Shown piece after piece: positions 1 to 9,600 of a stretch of DNA of 64,000 nt. The stretch's first letter is position 1, and every line of letters starts with the position of its first letter. Origin of the DNA: a bacterium (GTDB lineage Bacteria > Bacillota > Clostridia > Oscillospirales > Acutalibacteraceae); the NCBI GenBank assembly GCA_022774755.1, contig JALFLK010000021.1, positions 1 through 64,000 of the forward strand, in the 5' to 3' direction. The position numbers were made by a program, and so were the translations under genes. A model generated the notes under the pieces. That model worked only from the letters and a program-made list of their open reading frames with translations, ran no database searches and was not told the DNA's origin.

Positions 1-1
1 G

Positions 2-589
2 GGAATCTCGGATAGCAAATACCAAGCTATTTGCGATACGTTCACCGACTACACAGCGATAATAGAAGACTGGATTATTTGCGATGGCAGCGAACTGAAA
101 AAAATCGTTTCGTCCGGTGAATATGCTAAATTGGAAGAAAAACTTCGTAATCAATACGAAGAATTATTGGACAGGCAAGTTGAAAACAAAGTAAACATCT
201 ATTATCACGGGAAGCTATTGCGGCAACACTCGATTGGTCAACGAGCCTCGGCACTAATTCTGTTTATATTGACACAAGATGATAACGATGTCATTTTTAT
301 TGATCAACCAGAAGACGATCTTGACAATAAGGTAATCTACGATGAGGTTATTACTGCTATTGCGCGGAAGAAACCGCATATGCAGTTCATATTTGCTACG
401 CATAATGCGAACATCCCAGTGCTTGGCGATTCTGAAAGGGTCTTAGTAGTTGAGTATCAAGAAACAAAAATTGATGTAGTACAAGGAAATATTGACCTGA
501 ATTCGACACATAAACAAATTGTTGATATTATGGAAGGTGGCAAAGAGGCTTTTGATAAGCGACAACTTATTTATGCTTCTTGGCATTAA
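2..589 (+). CDS. AAA ATPase C-terminal part (TrlF/RecF-SMC-like), 5' truncated by window edge
   Basis: Frame is open from base 2 to the stop at 589, so the listed TTG at 131 is not a real start. Walker B/D-loop-like 'VIFIDQPEDDLDN' and 'FIFATHNANIPVLGDSERVLVVEY' are typical of SMC/RecF-like and TrlF-like ATPases. Confidence 0.75.
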   Translation, partial: GISDSKYQAICDTFTDYTAIIEDWIICDGSELKKIVSSGEYAKLEEKLRNQYEELLDRQVENKVNIYYHGKLLRQHSIGQRASALILFILTQDDNDVIFIDQPEDDLDNKVIYDEVITAIARKKPHMQFIFATHNANIPVLGDSERVLVVEYQETKIDVVQGNIDLNSTHKQIVDIMEGGKEAFDKRQLIYASWH

Positions 590-603
590 TATTTCTTATA
601 TAT

Positions 604-621
604 TGGCAACGAAATGGCAAC
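604..621 (+). repeat. Arm-type direct repeat TGGCAAC-gaaa-TGGCAAC (right end of the upstream element)
   Basis: Two 7-nt repeats 4 nt apart, 118 nt before the core at 722. Confidence 0.6.
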
Positions 622-721
622 AAAAAATCGGATAGCGTATGCTTTACTGATAATACAAATAATGTAGATACTCTCTGCTAAATCTCATAAACAAATGCGT
701 TTAAGATTGATTTACAGAGAG

Positions 722-735
722 CGAGTGGGAATAAT
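722..735 (+). repeat. Putative att core, left junction (cgagtgggaataat)
   Basis: 13/14 match to 13526-13539. Confidence 0.65.
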
Positions 736-793
736 CACAGAAAGTCTAAAAACCCAGTAATATCAAGGATTTTCGGACTTTGCCGACCCCTTT

Positions 794-811
794 TGATAAC
801 GATTTGATAAC
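794..811 (+). repeat. Arm-type direct repeat TGATAAC-gatt-TGATAAC (left end of the element)
   Basis: 72 nt after the core; matches the pair at 13408-13425. Confidence 0.6.
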
Positions 812-971
812 ATCATTTGAAGTGACTATTATTCTATACCCCAAGTGGCTTGTAGGTTATCAGAATAATTCTCAAATGGCTGTTACCAAGAAATAAATCT
901 GTATTATACGATTAAAAAGCCTTTAACTGTGGATTTGTACCGCAGTTAAGGGCTTTTTGTCGTCTTTTTTC

Positions 972-1502
972 TTAGTCGGGTTTCAGGCGATCTTTGAAGG
1001 TGTCTAACATTACATCGTTCAGTTCCCCCGAAGGAACCTTTACCCAACCGCCCGTCGTGTCGAACTTAGGATAGTGGTAACGCCATTGGTCGTAGGTATC
1101 TTTATCAATCTCACCTACATCGAGTTTGGCTTTTTGCTCTTTCCAAGCGGTAAGCATATGAATAACCTCTGCGGCATCCTTGCCCTTCTCAGAGTTGACT
1201 TTAAGACAGACTTCCCCATCTGCTTCGCTGACGGTAATGCCGTAAATATCCTCAAGGGCAAACAGCGTGTGCATCAGACCTATGTAACTGTCAATATCGG
1301 GCACATTCAACGCTTCCGGTGCTACATCCAAAACTTGTGCCAACGCTGCGGTAATATCTGCTTTTGGAGTACGGGAACCTGTTTCATACTGTGCCATACG
1401 AACATCAGCAGATTTATCGGGAAAACCGAGTTGTAAACCGAGATATTTCTGTGTCATTCCACGCAGATTTCGGAAAAAGTGAATTCTTTCGCTAATAGCC
1501 AT
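972..1502 (-). CDS. XRE-family helix-turn-helix transcriptional regulator
   Basis: N-terminal HTH 'NLRGMTQKYLGLQLGFPDKSADVRMAQYETGSRTPKADITAALAQVLDV'. Confidence 0.85.
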   Translation of the reverse strand: MAISERIHFFRNLRGMTQKYLGLQLGFPDKSADVRMAQYETGSRTPKADITAALAQVLDVAPEALNVPDIDSYIGLMHTLFALEDIYGITVSEADGEVCLKVNSEKGKDAAEVIHMLTAWKEQKAKLDVGEIDKDTYDQWRYHYPKFDTTGGWVKVPSGELNDVMLDTFKDRLKPD

Positions 1503-1548
1503 AGTAATTACGCTCCTTGTTTACATACTGTGCAATCAGTATAAGAAC

Positions 1549-1605
1549 CTGTCAAGCATCGGGTAGTATTTTCTGCGAAAATCTCCACCCTAACTTGCTT
1601 GACAG
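1549..1605. other. Long hairpin in the 5' leader of the XRE gene
   Basis: CTGTCAAGCA (1549-1558) with TGCTTGACAG (1596-1605), perfect 10 bp; inner GGG/CCC and ATTTTC-TGC-GAAAAT (1568-1582). Confidence 0.6.
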
Positions 1606-1639
1606 AACCTTGTATTGGGTGCAATTTCATTGTACACCC

Positions 1640-1768
1640 AGTATAGCAGAAATGTTTAGTGGTGTCAAGAGAAATCAAAACAAAAAAGTTTAGTATTTTC
1701 TTGCAAGCCACTTGACAAAAGCAAATATGCTTAGTATAATGATATAAAACTAAGCATTTACGCTTAGT
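1640..1768. promoter_or_regulatory. Divergent promoter/operator region (XRE gene versus xis-int)
   Basis: Plus strand: TTGACA 1712-1717, 17 nt, TATAAT 1735-1740. Minus strand: TTGACA (1663-1668), 17 nt, TATACT (1640-1645). Repeats ATGCTTAGT 1728-1736, ACTAAGCAT 1749-1757, ACGCTTAGT 1760-1768, ATGTTTAGT 1652-1660. Confidence 0.75.
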
Positions 1769-1922
1769 AAAATTGAATGACCGTCCAAGTGTGATATGAT
1801 TTTGTCAAGACCTCCGAGTGGCGACGGAGCGAGCGAAACAACGCCGTTGAAACAGCAGGGGTAGGAACGGCACTTGGGTAAAACGGCACCCCATTATACT
1901 AACCGAAGAAAGGAGGAAACTT

Positions 1923-2123
1923 ATGGGACAACAGTTTATGCGAGTGGAAGAAGTCGCTGAGATTCTCGATGTTTCAACCTCGTATGCCTACAAAGTCATA
2001 CGAGAGCTGAACGAGGAACTGAAGCGTAAAGGCTTTATTACCATATCAGGAAGAGTCAACAGAGAGTATTTTAATGAAAGGCTGTACCAAGCCAGAAAGG
2101 AGAACAAAAATGCCTGTTTATAA
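1923..2123 (+). CDS. xis: Excisionase-like helix-turn-helix protein
   Basis: 66 aa, 'FMRVEEVAEILDVSTSYAYKVIRELNEELKRKG', immediately upstream of the integrase; good RBS aaaggaggaaactt. Confidence 0.75.
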   Translation: MGQQFMRVEEVAEILDVSTSYAYKVIRELNEELKRKGFITISGRVNREYFNERLYQARKENKNACL

Positions 2124-3198
2124 AAATGAAGATAACGGAACTTGGTATGTTTTAACACGATATGTAGATTGGAAAGGCGAGCGCAAACAGAAATGTAAGC
2201 GAGGTTTTGAAACCAAACGTGAGGCTCAGGAGTGGGAGCGAGTATTTAAGCAGCAAAGTGCTGCCGATATGGATATGAACTTTTCCGCCTTTGTTGAGCT
2301 TTATATAAAGGACATAAAACCTCGCTTAAAAGAAAACACTTGGCTGACCAAAAAGCATATCATTGAAACCAAGATTTTACCCTATTTTGAAAAGAAAAAT
2401 GTCAGTGAGATCACCACAAAGGATGTAATCGCTTGGCAGAATGAATTGCTCGCTTTTCGTGATGAAAAGAAGAAGCCGTATTCACAGACCTATCTCAAAA
2501 CCGTCCACAATCAGCTTAGTGCTATATTTAACCACGCTGTAAGACATTATGACCTTCGTTCCAATCCCGCCGCAAAAGCCGGTAATATGGGCACAGAGGA
2601 ACACAAGGAAATGAAGTTTTGGACAAAAGACGAGTACAAGAAGTTTGTCGATGAAATGATGGATAAGCCCGTTTCCTTTTATGCATTTGAAATGCTGTAT
2701 TGGTGCGGTATCCGTGAGGGCGAATTACTCGCTCTGACTGCGGGAGACTTCGACTTTGAAAAAGGTACGGTAACAATCAGCAAGTCCTATCAGCGTTTGC
2801 ACGGTGAGGATGTAATTACCACACCGAAAACAAAGAAAAGTAACCGCACCATCAAAATGCCGCAATTCCTTTGCGAAGAAATGCAGGATTATATCGGTAT
2901 GCTTTACGGCTATAAAAAGAAAGACCGTATTTTCCCGATTTCGAAGAACTATCTGCACCGTGAAATGGATCGTGGCTCAAGAGCCGCAGGGGTGAAGCGT
3001 ATCCGCATTCACGACTTGCGTCACAGCCATATCTCCCTGCTCATTGATATGGGATTTTCTGCGGTGGCAATCGCTGACCGAGTAGGTCACGAAAGCATTG
3101 AAATCACTTACCGCTATGCACACCTATTCCCGTCAAAGCAGACGGAAATGGCAAAGAAACTTGAATATGAAAGGATGGATATTGAAAATGTCAGCTAA
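2110..3198 (+). CDS. int: Site-specific tyrosine recombinase (phage-type integrase)
   Basis: R..HxxR..H..Y pattern: 'GIREGELLALT', 'RIHDLRHSHISLLIDMG', 'VGHESIEITYRYAHL'; N-terminal SAM-like domain. Start MPVYKNEDNGTW. Confidence 0.93.
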   Translation: MPVYKNEDNGTWYVLTRYVDWKGERKQKCKRGFETKREAQEWERVFKQQSAADMDMNFSAFVELYIKDIKPRLKENTWLTKKHIIETKILPYFEKKNVSEITTKDVIAWQNELLAFRDEKKKPYSQTYLKTVHNQLSAIFNHAVRHYDLRSNPAAKAGNMGTEEHKEMKFWTKDEYKKFVDEMMDKPVSFYAFEMLYWCGIREGELLALTAGDFDFEKGTVTISKSYQRLHGEDVITTPKTKKSNRTIKMPQFLCEEMQDYIGMLYGYKKKDRIFPISKNYLHREMDRGSRAAGVKRIRIHDLRHSHISLLIDMGFSAVAIADRVGHESIEITYRYAHLFPSKQTEMAKKLEYERMDIENVS

Positions 3199-3520
3199 AA
3201 ATCTTGACCATCACAACCGTTGGAGAAGTAAAACAATCGCTTTTCGAATGTCGCCACAGGAAGCGGATATTTTGGATAGCAACGTTAGACTATCGGGACT
3301 CACAAAGCAGGATTATCTTTGCGCCCGTGCCATGCAGCAGCAAATTACGGTGGTAGGCAATCCGAGAGTTTATAAGGCTCTGCGAAACGAGCTTGCCACC
3401 GTCCTCGATGAACTTAAACGCATCGAAGCCGGCGCAAATGTTCACGATGACTTGCTCGACCGTATTGAGCAGATTAACACCACGCTATATGGAATGAAGG
3501 AGCGAAAGGATGGCATATAA
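3188..3520 (+). CDS. MobC-like plasmid mobilization relaxosome protein
   Basis: Start ATG 3188 overlaps the int stop. 'HHNRWRSKTIAFRMSPQEADILDSNVRLSGLTKQDYLCARAM' resembles ribbon-helix-helix MobC-like proteins. Confidence 0.65.
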   Translation: MSAKNLDHHNRWRSKTIAFRMSPQEADILDSNVRLSGLTKQDYLCARAMQQQITVVGNPRVYKALRNELATVLDELKRIEAGANVHDDLLDRIEQINTTLYGMKERKDGI

Positions 3521-3641
3521 AACCGAAAAGACTGTTCTCAATGTATCTGTTGGCGCAGATACGGAACAGTCTTCTCAAAAATGTACTGCAAATATTATAT
3601 CCTATGACTCCTCCAATTTCAATAGTTTTGAGAAAAATTGA
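3510..3641 (+). CDS. Small hypothetical protein (43 aa)
   Basis: MAYKTEKTVLNVSVGADTEQSSQKCTANIISYDSSNFNSFEKN; overlaps the mobC-like 3' end and precedes the rep-like gene; below the ORF-track length cutoff. Confidence 0.4.
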   Translation: MAYKTEKTVLNVSVGADTEQSSQKCTANIISYDSSNFNSFEKN

Positions 3642-3656
3642 AAGGAGGTAACGCCT

Positions 3657-4631
3657 ATGGCGGAATTAAAAATCATCAGTATGGATGAAGTAGCCGTTGA
3701 AAAAGTGGAATGGCTGTGGTATCCCTATATCCCATACGGTAAGTTGACAATCATTCACGGCGACGGCGGTGAAGGAAAGACAACACTGATACTGCGATTG
3801 GCGGCGCTGTTGTCAAGGGGAGAAAAGCTACCCTGCGACGACACCGAGCGAGAGCCGATCAAGGTAATATATCAAACTGCAGAGGATGGGCTTGGGGATA
3901 CCATCAAGCCCCGTCTTCTTTCCGGTAATGCAGATTGCTCACAAATCAAGGTGATCGACGAATCTGAGGCAGCATTGACGATGCTTGACGAGAGAGTAGA
4001 AAAGGCTATTGCAGAAACGGGCGCAAGGGTAATGATCTTAGATCCGATGCAAGCCTATATCGGTGCAAAGGTAGATATGAACCGAGCAAATGAAGTCCGT
4101 ACCATTCTCTCTCAGCTTGGCAGGATCGCCGAGAAATACCGTTGTGCGATTATACTTGTGGGACACTTAAACAAGGCACAGGGTAACAAATCCAATTACA
4201 GAGGTCTCGGCTCTATAGACTTTCAAGCAACTGCAAGAAGCGTGCTTGTGGTCGGCAGAGTAAAGGACAAGCCGGAGATACGAGTGGCGGCTCATCAAAA
4301 GTCCTCCCTTGCTCCGGAAGGCAAGCCTATCGCATTTGAACTGAGTGAAGCCAACGGATTTAAGTGGCTCGGTCATTATGATATTTCCATCGACGATCTT
4401 CTCAGCGGTGTCAGTCGTGAGAAGAAATCCGATATGGCTGAAAGCCTTATCGTTGACTGCCTATCCGGCGGGAAGTACCCGCAACAGACCTTGCTACAAA
4501 AAGCGCAGAGTTTGGGTATCTCCAAACGAGTGCTCGATGAAGCAAAGAAAACTCTGCGTGTGCGATCTGTTAAGGAAGGCAGTGTGTGGTATTGGCAACT
4601 ACCCGAAGAAAAAGAGAGCGGCGACCTGTAA
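3657..4631 (+). CDS. AAA family ATPase, RepA/DnaB-like (AAA_25)
   Basis: Walker A 'IIHGDGGEGKTTLILRLAALLSRG'; 'VMILDPMQAYIGAKVDMNRANEVR'. Confidence 0.8.
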   Translation: MAELKIISMDEVAVEKVEWLWYPYIPYGKLTIIHGDGGEGKTTLILRLAALLSRGEKLPCDDTEREPIKVIYQTAEDGLGDTIKPRLLSGNADCSQIKVIDESEAALTMLDERVEKAIAETGARVMILDPMQAYIGAKVDMNRANEVRTILSQLGRIAEKYRCAIILVGHLNKAQGNKSNYRGLGSIDFQATARSVLVVGRVKDKPEIRVAAHQKSSLAPEGKPIAFELSEANGFKWLGHYDISIDDLLSGVSREKKSDMAESLIVDCLSGGKYPQQTLLQKAQSLGISKRVLDEAKKTLRVRSVKEGSVWYWQLPEEKESGDL

Positions 4632-4637
4632 GGTTGC

Positions 4638-4888
4638 AACATTGCAAAGGTGCGGGACTTTCGCAATCTTGCAATGTTCTTTTTCGGCAGGTATGCCAAC
4701 ACGAAGTTTAGGCGGGGTGCAGGGTGCCCTTTTCAAAGGGCGGCTCTGCTGGGGAGTTGTCCGCAGACAACGGGGCAACGCCCCGCAACCCCCTCGGAGA
4801 GCGCAATAGCAGCTTTTGATGGCAGAAGGCTGTCAAAAGTGCTTTTGCGTTACTCTTGACAAGAGTAACAGAACCCCGGCTACGCCGG
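4638..4888. other. Hairpin cluster upstream of the relaxase: candidate oriT
   Basis: Perfect inverted repeats: 4638-4647/4669-4678; 4726-4732/4735-4741; 4757-4761/4766-4770; 4771-4776/4780-4785; 4813-4819/4833-4839; 4849-4857/4861-4869; 4876-4880/4884-4888. Confidence 0.4.
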
Positions 4889-4911
4889 ATAAGGAAAGGA
4901 TGTGAGATTTT

Positions 4912-6090
4912 ATGAAAAGAACGATAAGCGCAATGGTCGGTAAAGGCTCTGTCAATCATAACAGCCGCAAGTTCAAAGCGGAAAATGTTGACGGCAATCG
5001 AACATGTCTTAATATCGACTACTGCAATGAAAATATCAAAAAAGTCTATCACGAATTGTTTGACAAAGCACTTAAAAGGTACAACAATAAACAGACAAGA
5101 GCTGACCGCAGAATAGAAAATTATTATGAGAAAATCAGAAATTCAAAGCAGGAAAAGCCGTTCCACGAACTCATTTTGCAGATAGGCGATAAAGAAAACA
5201 TGAGCGCAGAAAGCGAAAACGGAACACTTGCAAGAGAGGTTTTGGACGAATATTATCGTGGGTTTCAGGAAAGAAATCCTCGGTTAAAGGTGTTCTCTGC
5301 TCATCTGCATATGGATGAAGCAACACCCCATTTGCACATTGACTTTGTTCCGTTCACCACGGGTAGTAAGCGTGGACTTGATACAAGAGTATCACTCAAG
5401 CAGGCTCTTGCCACCCAAGGTTTTAAGGGCGGGACCCGGGGAGATACCGAGTGGAACCAATGGGTAAGCGCAGAAAAATCCGCACTCGCATTTGTGATGG
5501 AACGCCACGGAATTGAGTGGGAACACAAGGGTACTCACGAAAAACACCTGTCTGTTTTGGATTACAAAAAACAGGAACGAGAAAAAGAAATCGCTGTATT
5601 GGACAATCAACTTGCCGAGAAAAAAGACGAGTTTCGTGTTATGGTTGACCGCATTGAAAACTTCGATAACGGAGAAAAATCTTTACAGAAACTTGATGAA
5701 AGTATAATGAATGAGCCTGAATATCAGTTGCCTGAACCGCCTGCAATGATGTCGGCGAGAAGTTATAAATCAAAGTTTATTGAGCCGCTTATAGCTCGAT
5801 TTAAGTCTTTAATCAGCACCTTATTTGCACGATATTTCAAGGCGATAGATAGTTATAATAGGTTAAATATTACGAATGCAAATCTGTACCGTGCTAACGA
5901 AAAGCTGGCAAAGGTTAATGAAAAATTATCACAAGAAAATGAAAATCTTCGTGCGGAAAACAGGGATTACAAACTTCTCCGCAAAGTATTTGGTCATAAA
6001 CAAATTTATGACTTGCTTGATAGAGCAAAGTTGGAAAAACAGTCTAAGCAGCGTGAAAAACGCTTTAGAAATAATAAAGATGAAAGGTAG
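4912..6090 (+). CDS. MobV/Pre-family relaxase (plasmid recombination/mobilization protein)
   Basis: Metal-binding motif 'FSAHLHMDEATPHLHIDFVPF'; N-terminal layout of Mob_Pre; C-terminal coiled coil. Confidence 0.88.
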   Translation: MKRTISAMVGKGSVNHNSRKFKAENVDGNRTCLNIDYCNENIKKVYHELFDKALKRYNNKQTRADRRIENYYEKIRNSKQEKPFHELILQIGDKENMSAESENGTLAREVLDEYYRGFQERNPRLKVFSAHLHMDEATPHLHIDFVPFTTGSKRGLDTRVSLKQALATQGFKGGTRGDTEWNQWVSAEKSALAFVMERHGIEWEHKGTHEKHLSVLDYKKQEREKEIAVLDNQLAEKKDEFRVMVDRIENFDNGEKSLQKLDESIMNEPEYQLPEPPAMMSARSYKSKFIEPLIARFKSLISTLFARYFKAIDSYNRLNITNANLYRANEKLAKVNEKLSQENENLRAENRDYKLLRKVFGHKQIYDLLDRAKLEKQSKQREKRFRNNKDER

Positions 6091-6099
6091 GACAACACA

Positions 6100-6477
6100 A
6101 TGAAACAGCATTTTACAGACGAAAAAACGGGGATCCGTTACACCTTGCAGGGAGATTATTATCTGCCTGACCTTGCGTTACCCGCTGAAGAACAACAGCC
6201 AATCGGTATATGGGGACAACGACACTTGCGACACATCAAGCAAAATCGAAGGGTGTTATACACCAATTTGCTGACCAGCGGCAAGTTAAACAGTTACCTT
6301 GCTGATATTGACAAACAGGCGGAAGAAATGTTTTCCCGGCTGGTGAAACAGATGGCAGAGCGTGAGGGTGTGACCGAACAACTCAAAGTCGATAATCAAA
6401 TGGCGTGGGTTGCTCGGATGAATAACATTCGTAGCAGAGGCACCGAGGTCGTGAATACAGATTTTATTTACACCTAA
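6100..6477 (+). CDS. TnpV-like transposon-encoded protein
   Basis: 'GIRYTLQGDYYLPDLALP...PIGIWGQRHLRHIKQNRRVLYTNLLTSGKLNSYLADIDKQAEEMFSRLVKQMAEREGVTEQLK'. Confidence 0.8.
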   Translation: MKQHFTDEKTGIRYTLQGDYYLPDLALPAEEQQPIGIWGQRHLRHIKQNRRVLYTNLLTSGKLNSYLADIDKQAEEMFSRLVKQMAEREGVTEQLKVDNQMAWVARMNNIRSRGTEVVNTDFIYT

Positions 6478-6487
6478 CCGGTAAAAA

Positions 6488-6521
6488 GCGGCAGGGATTT
6501 TGCTCTCTGCCGCCGTTTTTT
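6488..6521. terminator. Intrinsic terminator downstream of tnpV
   Basis: GCGGCAG...CTGCCGC followed by cgttttttt. Confidence 0.75.
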
Positions 6522-6668
6522 ATTGGTTGTTTTCTGTATCATCACAGGTGATTTTATTGTACGCTAAGACATCGTTAATCTCTTTGTCGTCGCATACAAA
6601 ATCGCCATCCTTAAACTTGTTTAAGGCAATGATGCTTTGGCTTTTTCAATAATAATATGGTCTTTCAT
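6520..6668 (-). pseudogene. Small ORF downstream of the helicase, apparently frameshifted (about 49 aa if intact)
   Basis: RBS ggagaatagttATG; MKDHIIIEKAKAS then a shift into IIALNKFKDGDFVCDDKEINDVLAYNKITCDDTENNQ*. Length 149 nt = 3n+2, consistent with a 1-nt deletion. Confidence 0.5.
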
Positions 6669-6670
6669 AA

Positions 6671-9600
6671 CTATTCTCCTTTTATTTTTAGCTTTCCTTC
6701 AATTTCTTCAACTCTGCCTGTAGAAATTAAAGCATTTACTGCATTGGACATTGCTGACGAAATATTTTGACCTGCTCTGTTAAAACCGTAAACACGTGTG
6801 GTTTCCGAGCAAAGCGCTTCTCTTGTAGTTCCGACGCAAGTTTGCAAAACTCTAAACATTGCTTCAGATAGTTCTTCAATACAGATGTGTTGAATTTTTC
6901 TACTGTTTGGCATACGAACAGGAATTGTTTCATAACCATTCGGGAAAATAAAATCGCCTTTACGAACAATTCTTGTTCCCAATCGTGCCAAGCCTATATC
7001 GGCTTCTCGACGAATCTTGACTGTCGCCTTTTCATTTCCGAACAGAGGAGCTAATCGTTGACAAAGCAATTCGTAATGTACAGGATATTCTGTATTAACC
7101 ACTTCCATAATACAATCTGTTAATTCTAAATATCCATATCTGTTACGAGGTAAAGATGAGAAATTCGGCAATTCTGCTTCCTCAAATCCATAAGGGTTTT
7201 CCGTGGATTGAACCGACAATTCTTTTTCTTCAACGCTTACAAAATCATCAGCACTTGTATTTTGAGTATTGTTTGTTAAATTCAACTTAATAGCATCTTC
7301 ATCTATACCATAATTGGCAATAGCATTTTCAATGGCTTCAACAAGTTTTTGTCCTTCGGTTATGGGATCTTTTATCCAATCGGTAGACCATATACGATAG
7401 ATTTTCCAACCCATATTTTCAAGGACATCTTGTCTTAAACGGTCACGTTCTCTGGCAGTTTTTGCAGAGTGATAAGCGGCACCATCGCATTCTATACCTA
7501 AAACATAGATTCCGCTCAATGTAGGATGCTTTACAGCCATATCAATTCTATAACCCGAACATCCTACTTGTGTTGCAAGTTTATAGCCTTTTCTATCGAG
7601 GAAATTATACACCGCTTCCTCAAAAGGTGAATCATGCTCTACAATATCGCTTTCGGTTATTTCTCTTTCAAGCACCTGTGTACCATTTATTGCAAAATCG
7701 ATATACGCTCTTAACAGCTTCGGACCCTCAGAACTAATTTTATCAATATCGATATCGGTAGGCATAATCGAGCCGACAAGTTTTACATTATATTTTGCTC
7801 GAGTAATTGCAACATTTAAGCGACGCTCACCACCTGATTTGCTAAGAGGTCCGAAATTCATCCTGAACACACCTGCGGCATCCTTAGCATATCCTATGCT
7901 GAAAATGATGGTATCTCTTTCGTCACCCTGAACATTTTCAAGATTTTTTATAAAGAATGCTTCCTCTTTATCTTCTGAAAAGAACGGCTCAAATTCTTGA
8001 TTTTGAATTCTTCTTTCTCTAATTACAGTTTCAATGGCTTGTTGTTGAACTTCACCAAATGCAATAACACCTAAAGAACGATAGGGTTGTTCTTTGAAAT
8101 GTTTAAATACAAGATCAGCTACTTTATTAGCCTCTATAACATTTCCTTTCTTACCGCCTCGATCATAATAGCCATCTGCTACATATATGTATTCGACACC
8201 ATTATTCTCTACTTTTTCTATGTTTGAGGGGAACGTAATGAGTTTGTTTTTGTAGATTTTGGCATTAGAAAAAGCAATCAAGCTTTCGTGCCTACTTCTG
8301 TAATGCCATCTTAAAGTCCTTTCCGGCAACATATTTGCTTCATCCAGAATGGATTCATAAGCATCTGAATCGTCAAATTCGTCGTCATCATCAGTGTCAA
8401 AATCACCTTCCGACACTGCTGCCTGAAAGAAATTTGTGGGAGGCAATTGTCTGCTATCTCCGGCAATGACAACTTGCTTCGCTCTTGAAATTGCACCAAT
8501 GGCATTTTCTGTGCACACTTGAGAAGCCTCATCGAAAATTACAATATCAAATTTGTATGTTTCAGCTTCCAAAAACAAACTAACCGAAAGTGGAGACATC
8601 ATTAAACAAGGCTTCAGCGTAAGCAACAAATTAGGGATAGCTTTAAATAAACGTCTGATTGGCATAATTCTGCGTTGCTTATTCAACTCTCTTTTCAATA
8701 TGCTTATTTCATCGACACCATTTGTAAAATGTTCAAGAGAAGGCAAGTCATTAATAAGCTTGCTTTTGATTCGAGCTTTTGCAATTTCAAATTGCATTTT
8801 ATCCAACGATGTGAATTCATCAATGGTCGCTTCCTGCATTTTTCTTCTGAAATTCAAAACAGCAGGATATTCAGGAAGTACAGCATCCAACCACAAGCGG
8901 AAGAAACGCTTCTTGAAAATCGGTATAATATCCTGTGACGGAATATTGTGCTGTTCAATAACCTCTATAAAACTGCTCAATCCGCCGGCTATACAGTTTG
9001 CTTTTGCGGAATTGAAATCGATCCACTCTTCCAATAAAAACAGTCCGTTAGCGCAAGCATTTAACCTATTATAAAGATCGGGAAGTTCTATTGTATCAAA
9101 TATTTCAGGATGAGCAAAATTTGATACAAACCACCTGTACTCGAAAGATATCGTACGCTTAAGTTCTTCCAAAGTATCATTTTCTTGTTTGCAGATGTCA
9201 ATGAATTCATTTCCATCACATACCGCTTTGACAAAATAATCTGAAACGTTTATTTTAGATATGCTGTCCTTAAATGATATTGCCCAATTTAAAGCACTAC
9301 GGATTGCCTCCCAGTCGGATAAAATTCCGTTATACAAGAATTGGTAATGTTCTTGCAATAATTGTTCCTTATCACTAATGTGATTGAAAATTTCAACCAT
9401 ATCGTTAATGATTTTAATTGCATTATTTATGGCGTTGAATGCTATAATACGTTTTTGATAAACAGTATAATCTGTGTTTTCATCGACAACATCTTCGCCA
9501 AAATATTCCCTCAATGATTTAGCGTTATCGGCATACCATTGCCTTGTTTCGTCTATTTTGCGAAGTTTCTCGACAAGAGACAGCATTTCTTCATCGCTGA

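Noticed and set aside
1508-1711. Minus-strand ORF (67 aa)
   Set aside because: Covers the promoter, operator and hairpin leader of the XRE gene; no RBS.
4345-4809. Plus-strand ORF (154 aa) running from the rep-like gene into the hairpin cluster
   Set aside because: Overlaps a better-supported frame and runs through hairpins; low-complexity translation.
8553-9074. Plus-strand ORF (173 aa)
   Set aside because: Antisense to the DUF4011 helicase, no supporting start signal or domain.
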